Source of the DNA: Syntrophaceae bacterium UBA7520
Lineage (GTDB): Bacteria > Desulfobacterota > Syntrophia > Syntrophales > Smithellaceae
Direction of reading: 5' to 3'
Assembly: GCA_002478265.1 (NCBI GenBank)
Contig: DLNC01000038.1
Span: 1-42,016 of the forward strand
DNA length: 42,016 nucleotides
Position numbers and translations under genes: made by a program. The notes under the pieces were generated by a model. That model was given only the letters and a program-made list of their open reading frames with translations, did no database searches and had not been told where the DNA came from. Positions 1-8,875 of this stretch are shown in pieces; position 1 is the stretch's first letter; the number at the start of each line of letters is the position of its first letter.

Positions 1-46
1 ACTTTTCTATTTGCTACTAACACTTTTTTTTGAAGATTTTAAAAAT

Positions 47-1411
47 TCATTGAATGTTTAGTTTTTCTATTCGGTAACGCAAAGAATCGAAAGTCAGCCC
101 CAAAAGCTGCGCCGCTTTTGTCTTGGAACCTTTTGTTTTTTCCAGTGCTTTTTCAATGATCATCTTTTCTATCTTTTCCAATTCATTATTAAGGGGCAGT
201 CCCTTATCCGGTATTTCTACGTGATAATTATGTATGCCTCCCGGCACGCTTGCTTCCAAAACAAGATTTTCCGGCAATATAATATTAGAGCTCTCCATGG
301 CTACGCCTCGTTCGATGATATTCTCCAACTCTCTGATATTTCCTGGAAAAGAATAATTCATCAGCAATTCCATGGCGTATGAGGAAATGGTGCGGATTTC
401 TTTACCAAATTCTCTGGCATATTTTTCAATAAAGTGATTTGTAATCAGCGGTATGTCTTCCTTTCTTTCTCTGAGCGGCGGCATATAAATGGGAATAACG
501 TTTAAACGGAAAAACAGATCCTCTCTAAATTCTCCTTTTTTGACTTTTTCCTCAAGATTTTGATTTGTGGCCGATATAATGCGCACGTCAACCTTTATGT
601 CATCCGCGCCGCCGATACGCCTGAATGATTTTTCCTGAACTACGCGCAGAAGTTTTACTTGAAGAACAGGAGGCAACTCACCGATTTCATCTAGGAATAT
701 TGTCCCACCTCTTGCCATTTCAAACAATCCCGGCCGATCCGCATAAGCGCCAGTGAAGGAGCCTTTCATATAACCGAAAAGCTCGCTTTCCAGAAGATTT
801 TCCGGAATCCCCCCGCTGTTGATTGCCCGAAAGGGCATTTTAGAACGGTTGGAATTTTCATGAATGGCGCGTGCCACGAGCTCCTTCCCCGTACCGCTTT
901 CTCCTAAAATAAGAATGTTTGCCGGCGTATCAGCAACTTTTTTAATCGTGGCGAATATTTTCTGCATTTCCCTGCTTTTGCCGATCATGCCAAAAAACAG
1001 AGGCTCCTCGGAAATTTCTTTTTTGTCGCTTATTATCTCGCTGACCAATCCCTTTTTCAACAAAGCCGCATGAATTATTTTTTTTAGCTCCTCGATACTG
1101 CCGCCTTTTTCCACGTAATCATACGCACCTTCCTTCATCGCATCTACCGCCGTTTCGCCGGACGCGTAGGCAGTGACAAGAATTACCGTTGTCTCCGGTT
1201 TTTGATCTTTTATTTGCCTGAGAAATTGTATGCCGTCAATTTTAGGCATTCTCAAGTCGGTAACAATTAAATCAAAATCTTTTTTGCCGAAAATATTTAA
1301 CGCCCGGGAGGCATCTTCCGCGGTCGTCACATCATATCCTTCTTTTGCGAGCATAATTTCCATGAACTCTCTCATGCCCTGGTCATCGTCAACAACCAAT
1401 ATTCTAGCCAT
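47..1411 (-). CDS. pilR: PilR-like sigma-54-dependent response regulator
   Basis: This 454-residue NtrC-family activator has a receiver domain (about 3-118, phospho-acceptor Asp52, Thr80, Lys102), an AAA+ domain (about 141-370; Walker A GESGTGKE at 170-177, Walker B IFLDE at 238-242) and a C-terminal Fis-type HTH (about 425-452, LGLTFDSLRYR). The sigma-54 contact loop is GSFTGA (217-222), not the commoner GAFTGA; as I recall, PilR proteins carry this version, and the HTH is also PilR-like. It lies 27 bases downstream of its kinase. Oddity: the conserved Lys-Pro after beta5 of the receiver reads Lys-Gly-Gly (102-104). In PilR systems the target is pilin transcription, but no pilin gene is in this window, so the target is unknown. 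Family call is secure; the symbol is tentative. Confidence 0.88.
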   Translation of the reverse strand: MARILVVDDDQGMREFMEIMLAKEGYDVTTAEDASRALNIFGKKDFDLIVTDLRMPKIDGIQFLRQIKDQKPETTVILVTAYASGETAVDAMKEGAYDYVEKGGSIEELKKIIHAALLKKGLVSEIISDKKEISEEPLFFGMIGKSREMQKIFATIKKVADTPANILILGESGTGKELVARAIHENSNRSKMPFRAINSGGIPENLLESELFGYMKGSFTGAYADRPGLFEMARGGTIFLDEIGELPPVLQVKLLRVVQEKSFRRIGGADDIKVDVRIISATNQNLEEKVKKGEFREDLFFRLNVIPIYMPPLRERKEDIPLITNHFIEKYAREFGKEIRTISSYAMELLMNYSFPGNIRELENIIERGVAMESSNIILPENLVLEASVPGGIHNYHVEIPDKGLPLNNELEKIEKMIIEKALEKTKGSKTKAAQLLGLTFDSLRYRIEKLNIQ

Positions 1412-1438
1412 ACTAATTTCTCACTCCTCACATCATCG

Positions 1439-3106
1439 CTATGCCACCAGCGGCGGTATTTCCATGCTGTTCATCGGCAACCAGACAATGCAGTCTGTGC
1501 CTTGACCGAGCTTGCTTTCAATTGAAATTTTTCCTCCGTAACCATCAACAAGGCGACCGACTATCGTCAGCCCCAAACCTGTTCCCTTCTCTTTATTGGT
1601 AAAGAATGGTTCGAATATTTTTTTAATATTTGCCGGTTCGATGCCGCATCCGGTATCGGCTACTTTAATTTGGGCGTAATCCCTGCCCCCATCCATTTTT
1701 ACACAGGAAGTTTCCAGTTCTAACACGCCACCTTGCTTCATAGACTGGATGGCGTTGAGGATAATATTATGCATGATTTGCCTTATCTGTTGCCTGTTGG
1801 CAAACGTTTCCACGTTCTCGGAGAATTTTTGATTTATTTTTATATTATCACTCCAATCTTTGGAAAGTTTTACGTTCTCGACAACCTCTTCAATTACATC
1901 ATTTACCTTTACCATTTCTCTCGTCGTGGGAAGAGGACGCGCCAAAAGCAGAAAATCGCGCACAAAACTTTCCAGTTGGTTTTTACCGCGAATAATAATC
2001 TGCATCAGTCGCTTGTTCACTTCATCCAGGTTTTGTTCCTGCTTGAGAAGTTCTATCGAGCCGGTTATTGAAGCCAGCGGGTTTCTCATTTCATGCGCCA
2101 GCCCCGCAGCCATTTCTCCGATGAGCGCGAGCCTTTTGCTTTTTTCCAGATTTTCTTCCATGCGCTTGATTTCCGTAATATCTTGAAAAATGATGATATT
2201 CCCTATCTGCCTGTCGTTTTTATCCTTGAGCGCCGACATCGCGCAACCAAGGTTTATTCTTTTTTCAAACGGAGTTTTGATGATCGCTTCCATACGGTTT
2301 CTACCAGGTTCATAATGATTAGCGGGCAGAAGCAACGCTGCAAACTCCGGGAATACATCGTGAATGCGTTTGTTTTCTATCTGCCGGAAGGAATATCCGG
2401 TTATTTCTTCCGCGGCCCGGTTGAATGTTTTTATTCTTCCTTGTAAATCAATGGTCATGATGCCCGTATCAACTGATTCAATAATGCTGCGAAAAAGAAG
2501 ATCCAATTGTGCAAATTCTGTCTCTTTTTCCTCCAGTAAGTGTCTTGTCTTTCTTTCCTGCTCCACGACAAAACTCGCCAAAAACGCGATCGTGTAAAAA
2601 GATACCATGTGCAGCAAAATCCGGATAAAAACATCGGCCACGGTGACTTTATATTCATAGGCTTCCAGGATAAGGGAAGGAATTACATTGTAAAATTCCA
2701 GATCGAGAAGCAAACCGTAGGCAATGGTGGAAGCTGAAGCGACAATCAAGCCAGCGCGACGCCCTAGAAAAATAACCGCATAAATGATGATCAGCGGATA
2801 CAGCAGAGAATAATTACTGCTGGCGCTGCCGGTGAAGTATACAAGCAAAGTGATCAGCACAATATCCACGGCAAGCTGTAGATAAACATGATAGCGGACG
2901 TCAAGAAGATATTTCAAAAGAAAACAATATAATATTGAAATCAGGTAAGTTAAGGCAATGATTATGTAGAAAAACCGGATGGCTATTTCTTTTACGGACA
3001 AGGCGTTTTTTATATCCAGATAAACGGCAACACCGAGAAAGAGCGTTATAACAACCGCTCGGTAGATAATTAACGAAAGTAACCGTTTTTTATCCTGTTG
3101 TTCCAT
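1439..3106 (-). CDS. pilS: PilS-like membrane PAS sensor histidine kinase
   Basis: A 555-residue sensor kinase. About six hydrophobic segments fall in residues 12-182 with almost no periplasmic loop, as in PilS. A PAS domain (about 200-315) follows, then HisKA (His338 in GLAHEMRNP) and HATPase_c (Asn451 in the N box, DTGCG at 484-488, GTGLGL at 508-513). Absence of a large external domain suggests it senses within the membrane or cytoplasm. It is transcribed first, with the regulator 27 bases downstream, so the two form a cognate pair. The start ATG is preceded by a purine-rich GAGGGAAG. It diverges from comEC across about 124 bases. PilS is the nearest named family; another NtrB-like membrane kinase is the alternative. 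Confidence 0.87.
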   Translation of the reverse strand: MEQQDKKRLLSLIIYRAVVITLFLGVAVYLDIKNALSVKEIAIRFFYIIIALTYLISILYCFLLKYLLDVRYHVYLQLAVDIVLITLLVYFTGSASSNYSLLYPLIIIYAVIFLGRRAGLIVASASTIAYGLLLDLEFYNVIPSLILEAYEYKVTVADVFIRILLHMVSFYTIAFLASFVVEQERKTRHLLEEKETEFAQLDLLFRSIIESVDTGIMTIDLQGRIKTFNRAAEEITGYSFRQIENKRIHDVFPEFAALLLPANHYEPGRNRMEAIIKTPFEKRINLGCAMSALKDKNDRQIGNIIIFQDITEIKRMEENLEKSKRLALIGEMAAGLAHEMRNPLASITGSIELLKQEQNLDEVNKRLMQIIIRGKNQLESFVRDFLLLARPLPTTREMVKVNDVIEEVVENVKLSKDWSDNIKINQKFSENVETFANRQQIRQIMHNIILNAIQSMKQGGVLELETSCVKMDGGRDYAQIKVADTGCGIEPANIKKIFEPFFTNKEKGTGLGLTIVGRLVDGYGGKISIESKLGQGTDCIVWLPMNSMEIPPLVA

Positions 3107-3149
3107 CTTCCCTCTCTTTGGGGAGGTGAAATTAAATTGCTTATTTTGT

Positions 3150-3178
3150 TTGAATCTATTTATATGAAATTTTATAAT
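3150..3178 (+). promoter_or_regulatory. Predicted sigma-70 promoter for comEC
   Basis: TTGAAT (3150-3155), 17-base spacer, TATAAT (3173-3178), about 50 bases before the comEC start in an AT-rich divergent intergenic region. Found by eye; transcription start not known. Confidence 0.5.
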
Positions 3179-3230
3179 ATTTTACAATATTTCTCTTATA
3201 AAATTGAGCTATTTTTGCGGATAAAATAAT

Positions 3231-5717
3231 ATGCGCAGACCACTCATTTATCTTTTTATTACCCTTATTGCCGGAATTGTTTGCGGTTACTACTATGATC
3301 TTCGCGTCAGTCTCTATATATTTTTCGGACTGCTATTATTATCTATTATTTTCTTTTCTTTTTCTCTGCATAAAAAAAATCCGGTAATTGCGCTTGCCCT
3401 TATGTTCTTACTGATTTTCTTTACCGGTTTTGTAAATATCCAGAAAAGCCAATATCATCTCAAAAGAAATGACCATATAAATCGCTACATTGACGCGGGA
3501 AAACAACTTTATGAAGGAATAGTCACTGACAATCCCTCTTCTGACGATAAGCGTTCGGTATTTATCATCCGTATCACGCGGATTAAACAAGATGCCGGTT
3601 TTCTCTCCGCTCGTGGATATTTGCGGCTCGTTGTGCCGTCGCAGGTGAATTTGCAATATGGAGACTATATCCGCTTTTCAGCTTCGCTCAGGGAGATTAA
3701 TGAATTTCACAATCCCGGAGGATTTAATTATGCCCGAAATATGAATATGAAAGGGATTTTCGCGACCGCATATATCTCAAATGAATCACAGGTAATTCTT
3801 CTCAGAAAGAACTCGGGAAACTCGCTGAAATTGAAACTCGAACAATACCGTTATTATCTGCAAGATTTACTAAACAATCATTCATCATCACCCGCAAAAG
3901 AAATTATCGCGGCAATGACACTGGGCAAGAAAAGAGATATCCCGGTGGAAGTGCGCGAAAGTTTCAATCGCGCCGGCACCGCTCATTTACTGGCCATATC
4001 CGGATTGCATATAGGCATAGTGTTTATGACCGGCTTCTTTATTATCTCCTTTTTTTTGAGGCGTTTTGAGTTCCTGTTGTTGCGTTTCAATATTTTAAAG
4101 GTTTCTTCCGCCGGCGCGCTTATATTTGTTGTTTTATACGCGTTTATTGCCGGCCTGGGAATAACTGTCACCAGGGCGACTTTGATGGCTCTCGCTTTTG
4201 TTATTGCTTTTATCTTTGGACGACAAAAAGACATTTACAATATACTGGCGCTAGCCGGAATTATCATTTTACTTTTTCTTCCGGATGCGCTCTTTGATAT
4301 TTCATTCCAGCTTTCTTTCAGCGCCGCTTTTTCCATCATTTACATATTCCCCCGCTTAAACAATATTCCCTTTTATTTTACGGATAATTGGCCATCCTGG
4401 CTGCAATATGCCTTCCGCAAGACTTATTCACTTGTTGTTGTTTGTATCGCGGCCAGCATAGGCACGATGCCGCTTATCGCCTACTATTTCTACCGAATTT
4501 CGGCTGTGGCGATTGTCGCCAACCTTTTCTCTGTATTTATTTTGGGAATGATCGCTCTTTCTCTTTCCATGGGATTTATCATCAGCGCCTCTTTTTCATC
4601 CTATCTGGCCTCGCTTTTCATTAAATCATCTTCTTTTTTTGTTCAAGTTTCAGTGAAGCTGATTGAGAAATTCGCCTCATTTACCTGGTCATCATTCACC
4701 CTGACCAGACCGAACTTCCTGGAAATATTTTTCTTTTATTTGTTTATCTTTTTTCTTTTTCAACTATTTGACAGGCGCTGGGGCGCTGCCAGAATGAAAA
4801 GCTGTTTCATCGGCGGGCCGCAAGTGACCAGGATAGTTTTATCAATTTGCATCGTTTTTTTCATTTGCAATACTTTTTATTTGTCTTTTCGCGATAAATT
4901 TTCCAGTTCACTCAGAATAACGGTAATCGATGTCGGACAGGGTTTATCCGTATTAGTCCGATATCCACAGGGGAAAAATATGCTTATTGACGGAGGTGGA
5001 TTCGCGCAAGGCTCTTTTGATGTGGGTAAAATGGTTATCTCTCCTTTTCTTTATGCGCAAAGAATTGATAAAATTCATACCATTGTTCTTACTCACCCGC
5101 ATCCTGATCACCTGCAAGGTTTGCTCTATATTGCCGAACATTTCAATGTTGAGGAAGTATGGTCTAACGGTCAGCCGGCAGAAGATGAAATGTATCAGAA
5201 ATGGAAAAGAATTATCGCGGAAAAGAATATCAAAATGAAAATTCTTCACGCTCAATCTTCGCCTTTAAATATTAATGGTGTCTGGATGGAAGTGTTATGG
5301 CCGCCGTCTCCACCCGCCTACACGGCCAATGACTATAATTACCAAAAAGTCAACGATGATTCGCTGGTCATAAAGCTGATTTACGGCAAAAGAAGCATTC
5401 TGTTGACATCTGATATATCCTCTCTGGCCGAGCAGCGCCTCATCGAGACGCAGGCAGGCTTAAACAGTGATATCTTGTTGGTTCCTCATCACGGTTCCCA
5501 CCATTCCAGTTCACCCGCCTTCATTCACGCCGTCTCCTGCCGTTTTGCGGTTATTAGCGCGGGAAAAAACAATTTATTCCGCCATCCGCACGCGTCGACC
5601 CTGCGTCGTTACGCGGATGCCCAGGTCAAAATATACCGCACAGACCAGTCCGGCGCGATATTTATTACAACGGATGGCGCAGACTTACGTGTAGAACCTT
5701 ACCTTAAAACACGATAA
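3231..5717 (+). CDS. comEC: ComEC/Rec2 DNA uptake channel
   Basis: An 828-residue, full-length ComEC. It has N-terminal membrane segments, an OB-like DUF4131 region (about 30-170), the multi-helix Competence domain (about 225-490, with the family signature AISGLHIG at 255-262), and a C-terminal metallo-beta-lactamase-like domain (about 540-815) with the metal ligands HPHPDH at 622-627 and a second HHGSHHSS motif. The family forms the inner-membrane channel for single-stranded DNA during natural transformation, and the hydrolase domain is proposed to degrade the non-transported strand. All three domains and the metal motif look intact, so the gene is probably functional. No other competence gene is adjacent. 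The ATG start has only a weak Shine-Dalgarno. Confidence 0.93.
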   Translation: MRRPLIYLFITLIAGIVCGYYYDLRVSLYIFFGLLLLSIIFFSFSLHKKNPVIALALMFLLIFFTGFVNIQKSQYHLKRNDHINRYIDAGKQLYEGIVTDNPSSDDKRSVFIIRITRIKQDAGFLSARGYLRLVVPSQVNLQYGDYIRFSASLREINEFHNPGGFNYARNMNMKGIFATAYISNESQVILLRKNSGNSLKLKLEQYRYYLQDLLNNHSSSPAKEIIAAMTLGKKRDIPVEVRESFNRAGTAHLLAISGLHIGIVFMTGFFIISFFLRRFEFLLLRFNILKVSSAGALIFVVLYAFIAGLGITVTRATLMALAFVIAFIFGRQKDIYNILALAGIIILLFLPDALFDISFQLSFSAAFSIIYIFPRLNNIPFYFTDNWPSWLQYAFRKTYSLVVVCIAASIGTMPLIAYYFYRISAVAIVANLFSVFILGMIALSLSMGFIISASFSSYLASLFIKSSSFFVQVSVKLIEKFASFTWSSFTLTRPNFLEIFFFYLFIFFLFQLFDRRWGAARMKSCFIGGPQVTRIVLSICIVFFICNTFYLSFRDKFSSSLRITVIDVGQGLSVLVRYPQGKNMLIDGGGFAQGSFDVGKMVISPFLYAQRIDKIHTIVLTHPHPDHLQGLLYIAEHFNVEEVWSNGQPAEDEMYQKWKRIIAEKNIKMKILHAQSSPLNINGVWMEVLWPPSPPAYTANDYNYQKVNDDSLVIKLIYGKRSILLTSDISSLAEQRLIETQAGLNSDILLVPHHGSHHSSSPAFIHAVSCRFAVISAGKNNLFRHPHASTLRRYADAQVKIYRTDQSGAIFITTDGADLRVEPYLKTR

Positions 5718-5744
5718 GTGCTTGCCGTTTAAAGATTTTTTTCA

Positions 5745-5773
5745 TTGCTAAGGTCTATGCTGTATGCTATAAA
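5745..5773 (+). promoter_or_regulatory. Predicted sigma-70 promoter for hisS
   Basis: TTGCTA (5745-5750), 17 bases, TATAAA (5768-5773), 35 bases before the hisS ATG and after the comEC stop. It suggests that hisS and aspS can be transcribed independently of comEC. By-eye match only. Confidence 0.4.
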
Positions 5774-5808
5774 GCCGCGTTATTTCGGTCATAAAGCGAC
5801 ATGATCAT

Positions 5809-7080
5809 ATGGAAAAAATTACGGCAATCAAAGGCATAAAAGATATTCTTCCCGGCGACGCGCCGCTGTGGAATCATATCGAGACAGTAGCCAGACAGAC
5901 ATTTGTTTTGTTCGGTTATAAGGAAATTCGTCTGCCGATCATGGAGAAAACTGAACTTTTCAAGCGCAGTATCGGTGAAACCACCGATATTGTGGAAAAA
6001 GAGATGTACACTTTTCAGGATCGTGATGATGACTTTATTACCTTGCGACCGGAAGCGACCGCCGGGGTAATCCGCGCCTATATCGAACACAATATGCACG
6101 CATATGAAACCACGACCAAGCTTTTTACCATAGGGCCGATGTTCCGCCGTGAAAGACCACAAAAAGGCAGGTTCCGTCAGTTTCATCAGATAAACGTAGA
6201 AACCTTCGGCGAGGATAAGGCTCAGTGTGACGCTGAGGTAATTTTCATGCTGGTTCATTTTCTGCAGGCAACACGCATCTATGATTTTTCCTTAGAAATC
6301 AATTCTTTGGGATGTAAAAAATGTCGCCCGGCTTTTTCCCAAAACGTAATAAAACACCTGAAGGGAGCTGAAACGAGGCTTTGCCCTAATTGTCAGCGGC
6401 GCATCAAGACAAATCCACTGCGTGTTTTTGACTGCAAAACAGATTCATGCCGCGCAATAATCAATGACGCGCCCGAGGTTTTGCAATTTCTTTGCGTGGA
6501 ATGTGAAAGGCACTTTTCTGAAGTTAAATCTTCTTTGAACGATTTGAGCATTCAGTATAAAATCAACCCACGAATGGTGCGCGGACTTGATTATTACATC
6601 CGCACAGCTTTCGAAGTAACCTCGGGGGCTTTAGGGGCGCAAAACGCGATCGCCGGCGGCGGCCGCTATGACGGGTTGGTTTCATTTTTAGGCGGTCCGG
6701 AAGTTGCGGGAATCGGATTTGCAATCGGCATGGAACGCCTTATTGCCTGCCTGCCGGACAAAGCTGAAATCACGTTCCCGGCAGATTTATTTATCGCGGC
6801 GCTTGGTGATCAGGCACAAAAAAAAGCATTCGTTTTCGCCAATCAATTGCGCCGCGCCGGAATCGCCGTAGAAATGACATATACTGAAAAAAGCCTCAAA
6901 GCACAGATGAAAATGGCCGACAGGATGAAAAGCGCTTTCACGCTGATTATCGGAGAGGAAGAAATAAAAAACAACATAGCGCAGCTTCGCAATATGCATA
7001 CAAAAAAACAGGATGCTCTGCCGCTCGATAAATTGACGGAGATGCTGATTGATATTATAAAAAAGAAAGGTAGCGATTAA
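5809..7080 (+). CDS. hisS: Histidyl-tRNA synthetase
   Basis: A 423-residue class II aminoacyl-tRNA synthetase that charges tRNA-His. Motif 2 is around 112-127 (FRRERPQKGRFRQFHQ). The histidine-specific RGLDYY motif is at 258-263, GGGRYD at 283-288, motif 3 at 303-311 (GFAIGMERL), and a C-terminal anticodon-binding domain runs from about 325. The insertion between motif 2 and the HisA motif carries cysteine pairs (169/172, 192/195, 209/214, 229/232), a pattern seen in many HisRS proteins. Length is normal. The gene has no clear Shine-Dalgarno. The aspS start follows the hisS stop within 3 bases, so the two synthetases are co-transcribed, a common pairing. Confidence 0.97.
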   Translation: MEKITAIKGIKDILPGDAPLWNHIETVARQTFVLFGYKEIRLPIMEKTELFKRSIGETTDIVEKEMYTFQDRDDDFITLRPEATAGVIRAYIEHNMHAYETTTKLFTIGPMFRRERPQKGRFRQFHQINVETFGEDKAQCDAEVIFMLVHFLQATRIYDFSLEINSLGCKKCRPAFSQNVIKHLKGAETRLCPNCQRRIKTNPLRVFDCKTDSCRAIINDAPEVLQFLCVECERHFSEVKSSLNDLSIQYKINPRMVRGLDYYIRTAFEVTSGALGAQNAIAGGGRYDGLVSFLGGPEVAGIGFAIGMERLIACLPDKAEITFPADLFIAALGDQAQKKAFVFANQLRRAGIAVEMTYTEKSLKAQMKMADRMKSAFTLIIGEEEIKNNIAQLRNMHTKKQDALPLDKLTEMLIDIIKKKGSD

Positions 7081-7082
7081 TT

Positions 7083-8855
7083 TTGAGCAATTTTTTGACC
7101 ATCGATAAAAGGACACACTATTGCGCTGATGTGGACATTTCCGACGTGGAAAAAGAAGTTACACTGATGGGCTGGGCGCACCGCCGTCGCGATCATGGCG
7201 GCGTTATTTTTGTTGACCTGCGCGACCGTTCGGGCATGATACAGGTCGTTTTTAATCCGGAAGCAGGACAGTCCGTGCATGAAGAAGCTCATAAAATCCG
7301 GTCTGAATTCGTATTGGCGCTTAAAGGAAAGGTGCGCAAAAGGCCGACGGGAATGGAGAACCCGGCGCTGAAAACGGGGGAGATTGAAGTAGTTGTCTCT
7401 GAACTGGAAATTCTAAACGAATCAAAAACTCCGCCTTTCTCTTTTGATGAAACAGACATTTCGGAAAATATACGGCTCAAATACCGCTATCTTGATCTGC
7501 GCCGTCCTGCCATTCAGCAAAATTTACTCCTGCGCAGCAAACTCGCCGCCGCGACGCGTAATTATTTTGAAGAAAACGGTTTTATTGAAGTCGAAACACC
7601 GTTCTTAACCAAAAGCACCCCGGAAGGCGCCAGAGATTATTTGGTGCCCAGCAGAATCAGCAAAGGCATGTTTTACGCTCTGCCACAGTCACCGCAGCTT
7701 TTCAAACAGTTATTGATGGTTTCCGGATTCGACCGCTATTATCAGATCGTAAAATGTTTCCGCGATGAGGATTTACGCGCCGACCGCCAGCCGGAATTTA
7801 CCCAAATCGACGTGGAAATGTCTTTCGTCACGGAAAGTGATCTCATCAGCGTCATGGAGGGATTAATGGCGCAGGTCTTCAGAAAATGCCTTAATCGCGA
7901 ACTGACTATTCCTTTTCCTCAACTGAGTTACGCCGACGCTATTAATCGCTACGGAAAAGACAATCCGGACGTTCGTTTCGGCCTAGAACTTGCCGACCTT
8001 ACCGATATTCTGCCCCAGTCAAACTTCAAGCTTTTCCGCGAAGTAATTGCCGCGGGCGGCGTGGTAAAAGCCATCAAACTTGATAAATCATCAGCCCTTT
8101 CGCGCAAAGAACTTGACGAGTTAAAAGATTTTGTCGCCGTTTACGGCGCTAAAGGCCTGGCGTGGGCCAGAGTAAACGTAACCGACTGGACATCTCCTAT
8201 TTATAAATTTTTGAGCGCGGACGAAGTAAAAAAAATCAACGAAAAGATGAATACATCGGAAGGCGACACTCTTTTCTTTGTCGCTGATGTGCCACGCGTT
8301 GTTCATGACTCATTGGGAAATTTGCGGCTACATTTAGCCAAAAAGCTTAACCTTTACAAAGCGGATGATCTTTCTTTTGTATGGATCACCGACTTCCCGC
8401 TGATGGAATACTCGGAAACGGAAAAACGCTATGTCTCCATGCATCATCCCTTTACTTCTCCCCGCTTGGAAGACCTGGCGCTTTTATCTTCGCAGCCGGA
8501 TAAGGTTCGCGCGCGGGCTTATGATCTGGTTTTGAACGGCTCGGAAATTGGCGGCGGCAGCATCCGTATACATAGAAAGGATATCCAAAATCAGGTATTT
8601 AGCGTCCTGGGATTATCGGATGAGGAAGCGCGTTCTAAATTCGGCTTTCTTTTGGATGCGCTGGAATATGGCGCGCCGCCGCATGGAGGAATCGCTTTTG
8701 GTCTGGATAGATTAACCATGATTATGACCGGCGCGGAATCGATCAGGGATGTCATCGCCTTCCCCAAAACGCAAAAGGCTGCCTGCCTGCTATCTGACGC
8801 GCCGTCTAAAGTGTCTATTGAGCAGCTGATGGAACTATCTCTTAAAATAGTGTAA
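7083..8855 (+). CDS. aspS: Aspartyl-tRNA synthetase, possibly non-discriminating
   Basis: A 590-residue bacterial-type AspRS: N-terminal OB-fold anticodon domain (about 1-110), class II catalytic core split by a GAD insertion domain (about 290-420), and the motif 3 region around 545-560 (GIAFGLDRL). The start is TTG (7083), three bases after the hisS stop, with GAAAGG upstream; no ATG gives the full OB fold. The anticodon-domain motif reads RRRDHGG with His38 where discriminating enzymes usually have Leu. In Pseudomonas this His is a determinant of the non-discriminating form, which also makes Asp-tRNA-Asn for later amidation by GatCAB. That functional detail is inference; the AspRS identity is certain. 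Confidence 0.97.
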   Translation: MSNFLTIDKRTHYCADVDISDVEKEVTLMGWAHRRRDHGGVIFVDLRDRSGMIQVVFNPEAGQSVHEEAHKIRSEFVLALKGKVRKRPTGMENPALKTGEIEVVVSELEILNESKTPPFSFDETDISENIRLKYRYLDLRRPAIQQNLLLRSKLAAATRNYFEENGFIEVETPFLTKSTPEGARDYLVPSRISKGMFYALPQSPQLFKQLLMVSGFDRYYQIVKCFRDEDLRADRQPEFTQIDVEMSFVTESDLISVMEGLMAQVFRKCLNRELTIPFPQLSYADAINRYGKDNPDVRFGLELADLTDILPQSNFKLFREVIAAGGVVKAIKLDKSSALSRKELDELKDFVAVYGAKGLAWARVNVTDWTSPIYKFLSADEVKKINEKMNTSEGDTLFFVADVPRVVHDSLGNLRLHLAKKLNLYKADDLSFVWITDFPLMEYSETEKRYVSMHHPFTSPRLEDLALLSSQPDKVRARAYDLVLNGSEIGGGSIRIHRKDIQNQVFSVLGLSDEEARSKFGFLLDALEYGAPPHGGIAFGLDRLTMIMTGAESIRDVIAFPKTQKAACLLSDAPSKVSIEQLMELSLKIV

Positions 8856-8875
8856 GGATAACTTCGGAGTAATTA

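Noticed and set aside
3107..3135. CCTC/GAGG mini-hairpin beside the kinase start
   Set aside because: The stem is four to five bases and largely made of the kinase's own purine-rich ribosome-binding sequence.
5767..6258. Minus-strand open frame (163 codons) over the 5' half of hisS
   Set aside because: Shadow of a strongly supported hisS; composition and content give no sign of a real protein.
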